Assembly (NCBI RefSeq): GCF_001625195.1
Contig: NC_054391.1
Span: 8,570,552 to 8,634,551 of the forward strand
Direction: 5' to 3'
DNA: 64,000 nucleotides
From: Drechmeria coniospora
Lineage: Eukaryota > Ascomycota > Sordariomycetes > Hypocreales > Ophiocordycipitaceae
A program made the position numbers and the translations under genes. The notes beneath the pieces were generated by a model that had not been told where the DNA came from, did not search any database, and saw nothing but the letters and a program-made list of their open reading frames with translations. Shown one piece after another: positions 1 through 9,984 of the stretch; positions within the stretch are counted from its first letter, which is position 1; each line of letters opens with the position of its first letter.

Positions 1-2
1 AC

Positions 3-398
3 GTCTACCCGATGCCCTACAGGGATCGATCGTACGAGACGGTGACGTCTGCCGTGCCGAGCGGCAATTCCGAGACGGACCCGACCAGCAGCGACAACAG
101 CTCCATTGATCGGACCTCGCTGGCTAAGCGCCAGGATGCCGTCAACGACTACGGTATCGGATTTACCCAACCCCAATCCTACTCGACGGCCAACTTCTCC
201 CCGACCCTGGCACAGCCGGACAAGCCCGCATCGCCTCCCCCGCCAGCGGTGCAGCCGGCGCAGAAGAACGAAGCGTCGGCCACGGCGCCGCCGCGGAAGC
301 GTTCGCTGCTGAAGCGGCAGGCGTCGTCGCAGCCGCGGCAGGACGGTTCGGACAAGCGAAAGAGCTGGTTCAGTCGTCGGTTTAGTAAATCCACCTAG
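3..398 (+). CDS. C-terminal part of a low-complexity protein, possibly DUF2406-type (5' truncated)
   Basis: The frame is open from the left edge (codons from base 3), so this is the last 131 residues of a longer protein. It is rich in Ser, Pro, Thr and Gln. A segment with TDPTSSDNSSIDR is followed by NDYGIGF, a proline-rich linker, and a strongly basic tail KRKSWFSRRFSKST. The tail and the TDPTSSDNSSIDR segment resemble, from memory, the C-termini of fungal DUF2406-domain proteins. The diagnostic N-terminal domain is outside the window, so that family call is only an inference. No membrane segment or catalytic motif is visible. The basic Arg/Ser tail could be a phosphorylation or membrane-association region. 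The stop is TAG at 396-398. Confidence 0.6.
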   Translation, partial: VYPMPYRDRSYETVTSAVPSGNSETDPTSSDNSSIDRTSLAKRQDAVNDYGIGFTQPQSYSTANFSPTLAQPDKPASPPPPAVQPAQKNEASATAPPRKRSLLKRQASSQPRQDGSDKRKSWFSRRFSKST

Positions 399-1006
399 TC
401 GGTTGCATGGAAGGCGACGACGGTCATGGTTGATTTTGCACAGCCGTCTTCCTCGTCCTTGTCATGCTGGACTCGCGACGAGGCACCAAACGACGCGGAC
501 CCCGTCGAGACCTAGCCGAGGCGACACGGCCACCGCCTTCGCCGCCTGTCCGTGGGACGATGGAGCAATGTTGATGGGCATTTGGAAGCGTATTTGCTTG
601 GAACGCTTAGCATGCTCGCCGTCTTCACCAGCACATACTCATGCGAGCCTTGCGCACGGCGTTTGGCGCCGTTGCTTTACCAAGTTTCACCCTGACGAGG
701 GTGCGACCTTGCTTTTACCCAAGTTTCACCCTGACGAGGGTGCGAGGGGGAGCTGACTTGGCCCATGACGGGCGGGGCTGACGGAGGACGAGGAACCTTG
801 TACGGCAAAGGGCCACGGCCACCATTGCCAGCTATACGATATTATTATGGCATGTAGACGCTATGAAGGCGCAGCGGAGATTGCCCGCCTTGAGGACAGA
901 TGTAATACAATGACGAACTGGCACGGTGGGAATCATTCAACCTTTCTTTCAAGGCAGCGAAATGTGGCATCGTGGCTAGAATGAAACGAGCATCCTAGCA
1001 TTCATT
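399..1006. other. Intergenic spacer with a duplicated hairpin unit
   Basis: This is the 3' flank of both neighbouring genes, which converge here. It contains the 39-bp direct repeat listed separately and no gene I can support. An open frame at 403-756 spans the repeat and has no recognisable family. Confidence 0.6.
672..745. repeat. Two tandem copies of a ~39-bp unit, each with a 6-bp stem hairpin
   Basis: A 26-base block beginning AAGTTTCACCCTGACG occurs twice, offset by 39 bases. The copies also share a TTGCTTT(T)ACC(C) lead-in, with two single-base indels. Each contains CACCCT-GACG-AGGGTG (688-703 and 727-742), a perfect inverted repeat around a GACG loop. It lies about 0.3 kb downstream of the first gene's stop. 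Confidence 0.85.
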
Positions 1007-1488
1007 CTACCGCTCCTTCTTGCTCTCTTTCTTCGCCGCATCCTTTCCTTCCGATTCATCCTCGTTCATGGCCACGATGACGTAGGCGACCAGCACGACG
1101 TTTGCCAGCAGCGCGGCCATGCCTCCCGCGTATGAGGAGTTGCCTGCGGAAGATGCAGTCAGCAAGGGGGGCGAGGCGGCGCGTTTGGGACGAGGGGGGG
1201 GGCTGGATGCCTTGGAAGATTGTGTTGACTGTGAGAAAGTACGAGCCGATGGGAACGATGATCATGGCCAAGGTGAAACCCAGAAGCTTGAAGATGACAT
1301 GCCTGAGGACCAGGTCAGCCAATGTGGAAGGGATATCAGCACGGATCGGCATCATGGAACTCGAGCTCCAGTCGACGCTCGGGGCAAACTCACTTCGGGA
1401 CCGCAGGGCTAATGTTGGACTTTTCTTCGGGTTTGTCGTCCTGGTCGAGAAAGTTCTTCTCGGTGCTGATGATTCGTCGGGTTGTCAT
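1007..1488 (-). CDS. vma21: V-type ATPase assembly integral membrane protein Vma21
   Basis: Three exons: 1394-1488, 1211-1302 and 1007-1143, giving 107 residues, the usual size for Vma21. The protein starts MTTRRIISTEKNFLDQDDKP. The first membrane helix contains FTLAMIIVPIGSYFLTV, a family hallmark. The second helix contains ALLANVVLVAYVIVAMNEDE. The C-terminus ends KKER, which fits the KKXX rule for retrieval to the ER. In yeast, Vma21 escorts assembly of the V-ATPase Vo sector in the ER. Intron 1 (1303-1393) is GTGAGT...CAG. Intron 2 (1144-1210) has to start with GC (CAAG|GCATCC) to join TIFQ to GNSSYAGG, as homologous proteins require; it carries a long C run and ends CGCAG. The ATG lies in the exon that encodes the conserved N-terminus. 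Confidence 0.95.
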
Positions 1489-2719
1489 GGTGCCTGTGTG
1501 GGAGGCTGCGTGGGAGGTGATGTTTGCACCTGGGATGATGATGAAGGTGAGAAGCTAGTGTGGAGAAGGCTGAGGCTACTGGCGCGGTACTGTGGCCTGT
1601 AGGATGTGGAGTACTTGTACTCCGTACTCCGTAGAGTTCAAGTACTTACTTGGTTGTGCGTTGACTTGTAGTTGGACTTGTGGACGTGTGCGGAGTACGG
1701 AGTACTTGCAACTAAACTGTACAAGTAACACATGTCACACAAAGTACAGTTAGTACATGTGTACTTGCAAGTACAGTATAATATCAGTGTACTTGTACCT
1801 GCAGCGAGAGGCGCGACAGCGCTAACGAGCCAAACTGTCGCGTTCCAGCGTCGTTCCAGCGCCCTAGGCCGCCCGTCGAAGCGACACACCCCTAGAAGCG
1901 AGTGCTGCTACCGCTGCACCTCACTACTAGGCACCTAGTGCCTTGTTCACTACGGAGTACTGTGGTGCCATTTCAACAATCCCGGCACACCCGTCCTAGT
2001 GAGGATCAAGCACGGCGGCTTGGAATACTGTAGAGTGCTGTAAACAGGGCGAAAATGGTAACTGCACTCAACTATCACCACTACTGTTACTGCTACTCTA
2101 CTGCAATCCGTCGGTGATGATGGTAGCATCTACGGCGTGCTTGTAGTACCTAGGCACAGTCAAGTACGGCAGATACCTCCATGAACTTTGCGACCCTGGT
2201 CTGGCCACCTCGTAGGCTACATCCACAGCCGACATGGCGATGGAAGAGAAAAGAAGTTCCTGTGGCATTGCCGCATACCTGTGGTGCTGAAAGCCCCAAA
2301 AAGATCCCTAGACCCATCCTATAGGCATCCATTCCGTGCATGCGTACTCAGGCCTGTTGGGATGGTTCGCAGGAGCGGCGAATTTGCCAATTACCGTCGT
2401 CAATGCAACGGGTAGAGAACAAAGTGCACACGTGACCTCGTGACTGGCGTCATCTCGGCTCGCGTCTTGGCCAAGCGCCAAAATTATTGGTGTTCTAGTG
2501 CTTTGTGCCTTTTGTGGTTTGGTATCGGTTCGCCTGCCATGCAGAATTCCTCAATTCCTTTCATATCGCTCGCTTCTGCTTGCTGTCATCGCTGCGTATG
2601 ATTTTGACCCCCCTTGACCACCGGTGAGCTGCCATCTCCGCGTCCTGGCATCTCCCCGACTTGGGACCGGCCCTCGTCCTCCTCGGTCTTTTTGCATTGC
2701 CCCCCCCTCGCCGCTCACG
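1489..2719. other. Divergent promoter region between vma21 and the Fun30-type gene
   Basis: About 1.2 kb separates two divergent start codons. The vma21-proximal third is a GTAC-word island. The rest has ordinary composition. An in-frame ATG at 2624 lies upstream of the chosen start of the plus-strand gene with no stop between. No other gene is seen. Confidence 0.6.
1608..1805. repeat. GTAC-word island
   Basis: Dense clustered words on both strands: GTACTTGTAC, TACTCCGTACTCCGTA, CGGAGTACGGAGTAC, AAGTACTTAC. It lies in the divergent vma21/Fun30 spacer. Confidence 0.8.
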
Positions 2720-5700
2720 ATGGCCCCGAGGCCTTCATCACTGGCCTCCAGACATTCGACCCCTTTGGCACAGACGCCCACCCGACCCCGAACGTCAATA
2801 CCGGTAGACGACTTCGATGAGATTGCCGGCGATACCATTCCTTGCTCGCCTGTGGCTTTTCTCCTGGACCGGGCCCCCGCTGCCGTGACACAGCCTACTC
2901 AGATCCTCAGCCCAAATCTCGTTACCATCGGATCGTCGTCGCCCGTCCATGAAATCGAGGTACCGGCGTCGTCACCCTTCCCGCGGGAAAGCCAACCGCC
3001 TCGGATCGGCTCACGAATCGCGCCTGCTGGCACGTACTTTCGACCCCCGCCACGGCCAGCACCTGCGGCGGCTCCCAAGCGACCGGCTCCTGAGCCGATC
3101 AATCTGATATCGGACGACGAGGACGACGCCGAACCCTGTCGCGGCGATATTCATCCGACCGCTTTCAAAGCCAAGATTGCCTCGTTCGCGTACAACCCGG
3201 CGGCCGACGAGCGACAGACGAAAGTGAAACTGCGGCAAGTCTTCGACATATTTGGGGACAGGTTTCCGTCTGAACAGGTCCGGGAGGCGCTCAAGGCGTG
3301 CAAGAATGACCTTGACGACGCCATCATCTGGCTTGAGAACCGAGACTCGATACGGGTCGTCGAGAAACCGGTGGTCGAGAAGCCGGTCAGCCGGCGACTC
3401 GTTTCCAAGGGGGCCTTGAAAGGACGCTCGCGCAACTCGTCTCCCCTTTCCCGCGATGCATCACCTGCTTTCACCCCGACCCCTCCCAGGCGCGCAAAGC
3501 GTTGCCTCGTTCAAGGCTTGCGCCAACGCGACAGCCCGTCGTCTCAACAAATAGTCGTCGACGATCCTGCCACGCCGTCCAGCGACGGCCCGCTGGTCAT
3601 TGACCTCGTGGAGAATGACAAGGACGAATACCAGGCGGAGCCATCGCCCGAGCCTACGCAGGAAGGCAACGATCGAGTCTTGGACTGCATCAACAACAGC
3701 ACACTCAAGGAGCTGGCGGCCATGACGGGCATCATGGAGGATCGGCTCGACGCTCTCGTGCAGAGGCGGCCTTTCGAGGACCTGAGGCAAGCGAGGCGTG
3801 TGAGTGAGAGCAAGAGGCCCGGGGCGCGCAAGTCGGCCAGAATATGCCTCGGAGACTCGGTCGTGGACGCCGTCGAAGTCTTCATGAACGCCGTGGCCGC
3901 CATCGACGACGTTGTCGCCAAGTGCGAAGTCAAGGCGCAGACCATCAAGAGCGTCATGGACGGCTGGGACGTGGACAGCTTCGGGCACGACAAGCGCAGC
4001 ATGCGGACGACGCCCGACAGGGACATGCCTCCCACGCCGACGAGCTTCAGCAGCTCCCGGCTGACGCGTCCGCCCATCGCGCAGCAGCCAAAGGCCATGG
4101 ATGGCCACTGCGAAATGAAGCCATTCCAACTTTTCGGCCTGAACTGGATGTCCCTGCTCTACAACTTCAACGTCGGCTGCATCCTCGCGGACGAGATGGG
4201 CCTGGGGAAGACTTGCCAAGTGATTTCCTTCATCTCCAACCTGGTGGAGGACTACGGGGCGAAGAGAGGGGGGAAGCGACCGTGGCCCAACCTCATCGTC
4301 GTGCCGCCGAGCACGTACAACAACTGGCTGATCGAGTTTGAGCGCTTCGCGCCCGGCCTCTTCGTCATCGGCTATCGAGGGTCGCAGGCGGAGCGGGCCG
4401 AGATCGCGTACGAGATCGAGCAGCGGCGGGGTGCCTATCATGCCGTCTTGGCGACATACTCTCAGATCAACTCGGAAGCCGACGTCGAGGCGATGCAGTC
4501 GTTTGGACTGAACTGCGCCATCTTCGACGAGGGACACAAGATGAAGAACCCCGAGACGAAGACCTACCAAGACCTCAAACGAATCCCTTCATCGTGGAAG
4601 ATGCTGCTGACAGGTTTGGGTGGCCCGTCCTCGTCGCACGGCGAAGCAACGGATGGCTGACACGTTCCAGGAACACCGGTGCAAAACAACCTCCTGGAGA
4701 TGACGTCCCTGCTCAACTTCATCAACCCCCACCTCTTCGCGGGCTGCATGGAACACATCAGGTACATCTTCAGCCAAAAGGTCACGGTCCGCGACGTGTC
4801 CAACGGCGCGTTCCTGTACAACGAGCGAGTCAAGCGGGCGCGGACGATCCTGGAGCCGTTCATCCTACAGCGACGAAAGGACCAGGTGCTGTCGGACATG
4901 CCGGCCAAGGTATGCACCATCGTCCGCTGCGAGATGAGCGCGACGCAGAAGGCCGTGTACGACGAGTACGAGGCCAAGTTCAGGCTCGCGCCCTCGCAGC
5001 GAGCGGGCGCGACGCGGGGACGGCAGAACGACCAGAACAACTTGTGGATGCAGCTTCAGAAAGCGGCGCTGCATCCGCTCCTCTTCCGGCGCCACTTCAG
5101 CGACGAGACGGCCGAGGCCATGGGGAGGCTGCTGATGGACAGGGTGCCGCAGACGGAACTTCACCAGCCGGACCTCAAGCACCTGATCCAGGAGCTCAAG
5201 AACGCGTCCGACTTTGAGCTTCACCTGTGGTGCCGAGACTACGCTCGCCTGCTGAAGCAGTTTGACATTCCCTCGTCGGCCGAGCTCGACAGCGGCAAGG
5301 TCGGGAAGCTGCTGGAGCTCATCGGGCGGTACGAGAGGAACGGGGACCGGGTGCTCGTCTTCAGCAAGTTCTCGCGCGTCATCGAGCTGCTGCAGGAGGT
5401 GCTCGCCCTCCGGGGCATCGGCCACCTCGTCCTGATGGGCAACACGAGCGTGTCGGAGCGGCAGGCGCTGATTGACGAGTTCAACGAGGACGCGGCCATC
5501 CCCGTCTTCCTGCTCACGACGGGGGCGGGCGGCACGGGCATCAACTTGACGGCGGCCAACAAGGTCATCATCTTTGACCAGTCGGACAACCCGCAGGACG
5601 ACATCCAGGCGGAGAACCGGGCGCATCGGCTCGGGCAGAGGCGAGAGGTGGAGGTGGTGCGGCTGCTGTCGTCGCAGACGATCGAGGAGCTCATCTACAA

Positions 5701-5833
5701 GGCGTGCCAGAAGAAGATTGAGCTCGCCAACAAGGTGACGGGCGCCGTCGAGTACGGCGGCGAGGCCGAGGAGAACCTCGAGAAGGAGGTGCGGCGGATG
5801 ATGGAGAAGCAGGAGGAGATGACTCCGCCGTGA
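2720..5833 (+). CDS. Fun30/SMARCAD1-family SNF2 chromatin remodeller with CUE domain
   Basis: Exons 2720-4613 and 4671-5833 give 1018 residues. The 57-bp intron (GTTTGG...CCAG) interrupts LLTG|TPVQNN, a conserved SNF2 motif III region, and both flanking frames match. A CUE-like segment lies near residues 168-208 (LRQVFDIFGDRFPSEQVREA), diagnostic for Fun30/SMARCAD1/Fft proteins. ATPase motifs are Walker A DEMGLGKT (about residue 490), motif II DEGH (about 602; Fun30 proteins use DEGH rather than DEAH) and the C-lobe GTGINLTAANKVIIFDQ followed by QAENRAHRLGQ. Family members use ATP to slide or edit nucleosomes, supporting heterochromatin silencing and resection of DNA breaks. The N-terminal ~160 residues are disordered. 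I chose ATG 2720 (CACGATGG) over the in-frame ATG 2624, which would add 32 low-complexity residues. Confidence 0.93.
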
Positions 5834-6261
5834 GGGGTCGCGACGGCACCGAGCGGCCGAGGAAGGAAGCGCCGAGGGAGCGGACGGCATGCCGGGAGGA
5901 CGGCGACGAAAGCATGCGACCGGCCGCGAGACGACGGCGACGAGGGGGGAGACGGAGGACGCATCCGATGCCACGGCGACGGCGACGATACGGCTTTGCT
6001 TGGACCATGTCATACGGGTGGACGGCACGAGTACATGTAGGCACACGAGCGAGTACCAATAGAGCGCATGCGTGTCTTTTGCCTCGGGCCGAGGATCGAG
6101 TTTCGCGCGTCGCATAGACGATGGTCGTCGGCGCTGGGAGAGGCTCGATGGCTGGCCACCATGGCTCGCAGAATGAACTTGCCAACAGCGCACACGCGAT
6201 CTGATGGTGGCCTGTATTAGTTGCCGTTGCAGGGCCAAACGCTCCGTGTTGGTCACCGCTT

Positions 6262-7690
6262 ACAGGTAAGCAAGTACAGTACCTGTGCAGGTGTACAAAG
6301 CGTTGAGCGGTACAAGCACAAGTAAAGTACTAGGTATGCTGTATAACATAATACAGTGCATTACTTGTACCTGCAAGGACATGTTGAGTTGGCGGGGGGC
6401 GGGGGGCCGAGTACGTGCATGTACGTTGTGTAATTAGTGCTGTACTTGTATAAGTAAGTACTGTTGACTACAGTATACGTGTGGTACAGGTACAGCGCTC
6501 GTGTATTGGTGTACATGTAGGTACTAACTTGTCGATTCGGCCTCTCCTCGTAATAGTCCTGGACCACCCGATCAAGCATGCAAGGCACCACATGTATCCG
6601 GCTCGGCCTGAATCCTTGGAACCAGCGTCTTGTATTCCGTACATGTATGCGGCTTGTATGTACGTGTACCTGCGCAGCATTAGTATTTACAGGTACACAT
6701 AGGTAGCTTCCGCCTGCATCCATGCATGTGCTGTACGGATCGTTTGACTGTACCTGTTCATGCATGCCGTGGGTTGCCTTGCATCGCCTGGACTCGCCTC
6801 GCCTCGCACGCTGCAGGTGCCGGCACAAACATGTACACGGATGTATCAGGTGCAGGTGTCGGAGTACAAGTACGGAGCTTGCTGCAGATGTGTACTTGGT
6901 TGCTCGGTACAAGGTACCTATCGATCTACATTGTACGGAGTGATGCCCAGTACCTATACCCGTACCACGTGCATGTACGGAGTACTCCGTACTTAATTAC
7001 TCCGTTCATGTAGGTATGAAACGGTCCGTGGCTTGGTGGCAGGTGGCGGCGAAAAACAGCGCCGACGTTGCCCTTGTTAATCGTCCGCGACCGTCAAGGC
7101 TCGGACCTGTGCACTGCCACACACGAGCGCGATAGGTAACAGCAGATTCGGCAAGGGGGCTGGAACTGCTGGCGGGAACATTCCAGCACCTCGAATACCA
7201 AGCCTTCTCCATGCACCTACTTACTCCGAACATGTACGGAGTACACCTACTGTACATGTAGGTACTTGTGCTAGTAGGTACCTGATGCGCATGCAGGTAC
7301 TCCGTATGTCCATCGTCAATCTTGTCCGCAAGCTTCGGCCGGGACAGTGAGGAACATGCAAGTAATTACTCCGTACTCCGTACTTGCACCGACTTGTTTA
7401 GTACTTGATGTGCTGAAAGCTCAGCGTACCCAACGGCTGCCCCAGCACTCACTAGTGGGCTCTTCTCCAACTCCCACTTGTACATGTACACCAAGTACAA
7501 CTACTGTACTCCGTACTGTACGGAGTAGTTGTACTCCGAACTGTACGCTGTACATGTACTTACACGTACTTGTGTGGATACTGCGGCGAGTGCGGAGCCA
7601 CACTCCGCAATGCACCTGCATGTGCATCACGGTACACTGTACTTACCACCAAGTGTACGTACTGTACGGAGTAGTAAGTATTAATCTCTG
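6262..7690. repeat. Large GTAC-word island with perfect palindromes
   Basis: About 1.4 kb dominated by GTAC words on both strands: GTACATGTAC, TACGGAGTAC, AAGTACTT, GGTACC. It includes the perfect 18-bp palindrome GTACGGAGTACTCCGTAC at 6975-6992. It also includes the inverted repeat TACTCCGTAC-T-GTACGGAGTA at 7507-7527. A ~180-bp ordinary patch (7020-7200) interrupts it. Confidence 0.85.
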
Positions 7691-7886
7691 CGAACCACGG
7701 CAGGAATCGTGAGGGGGGCTGGAGATTCCGCTGCGGCAGGCCCACAAGTGGGCGGGAATCGCGGGAGAGACGGATCCATGCAAGTACTACCGATCATTAT
7801 AGCACGAACAGGACGGCAAGGTCTTGATTCCACTCGTGCTCCTACCGCGCAGACTACGGCCGAGTGCTTGCTGCGCGGAGCCGTCG

Positions 7887-8106
7887 CAGATGGTATGGCG
7901 AGGATTCAGGAGAGCCCGAGCAATATGCATCACGGATTCTCCGATGACGGGTGCAGCCATGGTGTTTGGTGCCGCATGCATGGATGGGATGCGTCTCAGA
8001 TGGTTGGCGAGGATACAGCAGAGTGGAAGAAACTACGCATCACGGACGCTCCGATGGCGGGTGCAGTAATGGTAGTGGTAGGCATTGTATTGTGTGCATT
8101 GATGCG
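7887..8106. repeat. Diverged tandem duplication of 110 bp
   Basis: Copy 1 (7887-7996) and copy 2 (7997-8106) begin CAGATGGT and share the blocks GGCGAGGAT, CATCACGGA, CTCCGATG and CGGGTGCAG in the same order. They also share a GCATTG/GATGCG tail. The offset is exactly 110 bases at the aligned start. The copies are clearly diverged, so the duplication is old. Confidence 0.75.
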
Positions 8107-8497
8107 ACGCAAGTTTGCCTGCCTGCTGCGTCATTGCCGTAATGACAAGATGCGTCCCAGAATTTGCCGCGTCCATTACACGCAGCGCGAGGGGACTCGC
8201 TTCCGACGCATCCATGCCAGCCGGCCGGCCAGCCACGATGGCAGCAAGCAGGGTTCGCAGACAGACAAACAGGCGGACAGACGAACAAAGGGCACGCAAC
8301 ATGCACCCTCGGCGACATGTGCCGGGTTCTTGCTCGTCCGGAAATAAAGAATGCCCGTGCCAGACGGCGGGTCGTGTTAAACAAAGCGGCACCAACCAAG
8401 CCCGCAGATGGACAGACAAAACGCTTCCGTATCGTACAGGAGAAGGAAAAAAAAAAGAAAGGCATGTAAAGGTCGGGGCGGGGTATCGTGAATGCAT

Positions 8498-8563
8498 GTC
8501 AAGGCGTCAGGTCAAGGCGTCAGGTTGCGTCAGGGCGTCAGGTCGCGTCAGGTCAGGGCGTCG
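8498..8563. repeat. GCGTCAGGTC-type short tandem array
   Basis: Head-to-tail imperfect copies of GGCGTCAGGTCA and shortened versions, ending about 65 bases beyond the 3' end of the Myb-like gene. Confidence 0.8.
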
Positions 8564-8629
8564 GCCTCGGAGGTCCGGCGGCGACGGAGGCGGGGGTCGG
8601 GGGTCGGGAAGGCGGAGGGGAGAGGCCCG

Positions 8630-9460
8630 TCACCGCCAGGTTCCGTGCAGCCTGGGACGGCGACGGGTCCCCCTCGTCTTGAGGCCCACCTCGCCCTTGG
8701 TCATGAGGCTCCTCCACCGCCTGCTGGCGCTGTGGCGGTCCATGCCCAGGCTTCGCGCGCAGTCTTGCCATTCCGTCTTGCTGAGCTTCAGCTTGTCGAG
8801 CACGAGCTCGACGAGGATGCGATCATCCTCGGCGCTCCATTCGGAGCCGTCCGCCTCCACCTCCATGTCGGTGCCCGTGCCGCCGCCGCCGCTCTCGTCG
8901 CTTGCGTGGCCGAACAGGTGCATGTCGTGGAAGTCGGAGCGGTCGAGGCCCAGAGGCAACTGCTCGGGCGCGATGCGCGCGCGCTTCGGCGTCGACGGCG
9001 TCGTCGGTCCACCGTCAGCCTGCTGCTGCTGCGGCGGCGACGGCGTCGGCTCGGCCAGGTCGAGGTCGATGTCGAGATCGCCTCGGACGGGTCGGTGCGC
9101 GTCCTCGTCGACGCGCCGTCGCTTGTTGGCGGCCGCGGCCGCGGCGCGCTTGACGACTCGCCGAACGGCGATGGTATTTCCGTCTCCGCCGTGGCAGGGT
9201 CGCGCCCGCAGGCGCAGCTTCAACGGAGGGGGCGCGTGGGCCAGAGGCGGCGTGGGCAGCTGCGCCGACGACGAGGCCGGCATCGAGGCCGGCGCGGCCA
9301 GAAGCGACTGCAGAGAACGGCAGGTGGTCATGATGTTGCCGAGCGCCGTTTGCGACGAGACCGTCGGCGGGCTGGCGGGAGGGGAGGCGAAGAGGGCCGA
9401 CTGGAGACGGCCGTGGGATGGCTGGGGCGACTCGCACGAGATGGCCGAGGGGAGCAGCAT
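8630..9460 (-). CDS. Myb/SANT-like nuclear protein
   Basis: A single exon of 276 residues. A C-terminal Myb/SANT-like three-helix unit spans about residues 207-253. It starts EWSAEDDRILVELVLDK, has the second Trp in SKTEWQDCARSLG and ends RRWRSLM with the third Trp. A basic tail (TRGTRRRPRLHG) follows. Two basic clusters, NKRRRVDED and TPKRARI, could be nuclear localisation signals. A poly-Gln run (QQQQ) and Pro/Ala-rich linkers precede the domain. It probably binds DNA or chromatin; no target can be inferred. I preferred ATG 9460 (TCACGATG) because the following MLLPSAISCESPQPSHG looks like a structured start. The frame stays open to an ATG at 9679 that would add 73 low-complexity residues. 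Confidence 0.75.
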   Translation of the reverse strand: MLLPSAISCESPQPSHGRLQSALFASPPASPPTVSSQTALGNIMTTCRSLQSLLAAPASMPASSSAQLPTPPLAHAPPPLKLRLRARPCHGGDGNTIAVRRVVKRAAAAAANKRRRVDEDAHRPVRGDLDIDLDLAEPTPSPPQQQQADGGPTTPSTPKRARIAPEQLPLGLDRSDFHDMHLFGHASDESGGGGTGTDMEVEADGSEWSAEDDRILVELVLDKLKLSKTEWQDCARSLGMDRHSASRRWRSLMTKGEVGLKTRGTRRRPRLHGTWR

Positions 9461-9814
9461 CGTGACCGTCTCGCGGCGCCGTGCCTCGGGGCGCGCCTTT
9501 GGGTAGGTCGAGAAGGTAGGTCGGCTCGAGTCGTTCTCGTCGCACGTCGTCGCTCGTCGTCGCTCGCCGGAAGGGCGGATGACAGCTCGTGTCGGCAGAC
9601 GCGGCTTCGTCGCCGACAGGGGCGAATGGACGAAAGAGGAGGAGAGGATGAGGGTGGAGAGAGTGGAGGGTGATGGCAAGAGCGGCAGATGTCGGCAGAG
9701 GCAGGCGTAGAAGAATGTATTGCGATCCAGTGGAGAGTGAGAAAAGGAGGTCGAGTTGAAGGTGCGAGGGAGACGAGCGGTAGTTGTAGGAGGCCGAGGG
9801 ATAGTTGGGATGTG

Positions 9815-9846
9815 ACGGGATGGGATGGGATGAGATGGGATAGGAT
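9815..9846. repeat. GGGAT pentanucleotide repeat
   Basis: Tandem GGGAT units with a few variants (GAGAT, AGGAT) in the upstream region of the Myb-like gene. Confidence 0.85.
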
Positions 9847-9984
9847 GTGAACGGAAAAGTGGCGAGGCTGCGAGGAGACGGTTGGACTATTGACCAGGGA
9901 ACGAACGAACCAACCACCCCCCCCCCCCCTAGAACGGTCCGCACTGACCAGGTCTGTTTACCGAACAAGTTCAATACTAAGCAT

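Larger units (their letters stand above)
5834..8629. other. 2.8 kb convergent gene-free spacer
   Basis: Both flanking genes end here. It contains a large GTAC-word island, a 110-bp diverged tandem duplication and a GCGTCAG-rich tandem array (listed separately). Overlapping open frames at 7709-8497 show no family signature and run through the duplication, so I do not call them genes. Confidence 0.6.

Noticed and set aside
403..756. 117-codon open frame on the plus strand
   Set aside because: It spans the 39-bp hairpin duplication, has no domain, and has a composition unlike the nearby coding sequence.
2624..2719. In-frame upstream ATG of the Fun30-type gene as the true start
   Set aside because: The 32 extra residues are low-complexity with a poor context, while ATG 2720 has a good Kozak-like context.
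3461..4570. Long minus-strand frame (369 codons) opposite the Fun30-type gene
   Set aside because: It is a shadow of GC-rich coding sequence; the plus strand carries clear SNF2 and CUE motifs.
4865..6256. 463-codon minus-strand frame across the end of the Fun30-type gene
   Set aside because: It is antisense to the conserved helicase C-lobe, with Leu/Arg-rich shadow composition.
7709..8347. 212-codon open frame on the plus strand
   Set aside because: It reads through the diverged 110-bp duplication; the two halves do not keep a conserved protein sequence, and no family is recognisable.
8115..9673. Plus-strand frames of 463 and 393 codons opposite the Myb-like gene
   Set aside because: They are antisense shadows; only the minus strand shows a SANT-like tryptophan pattern and nuclear signals.
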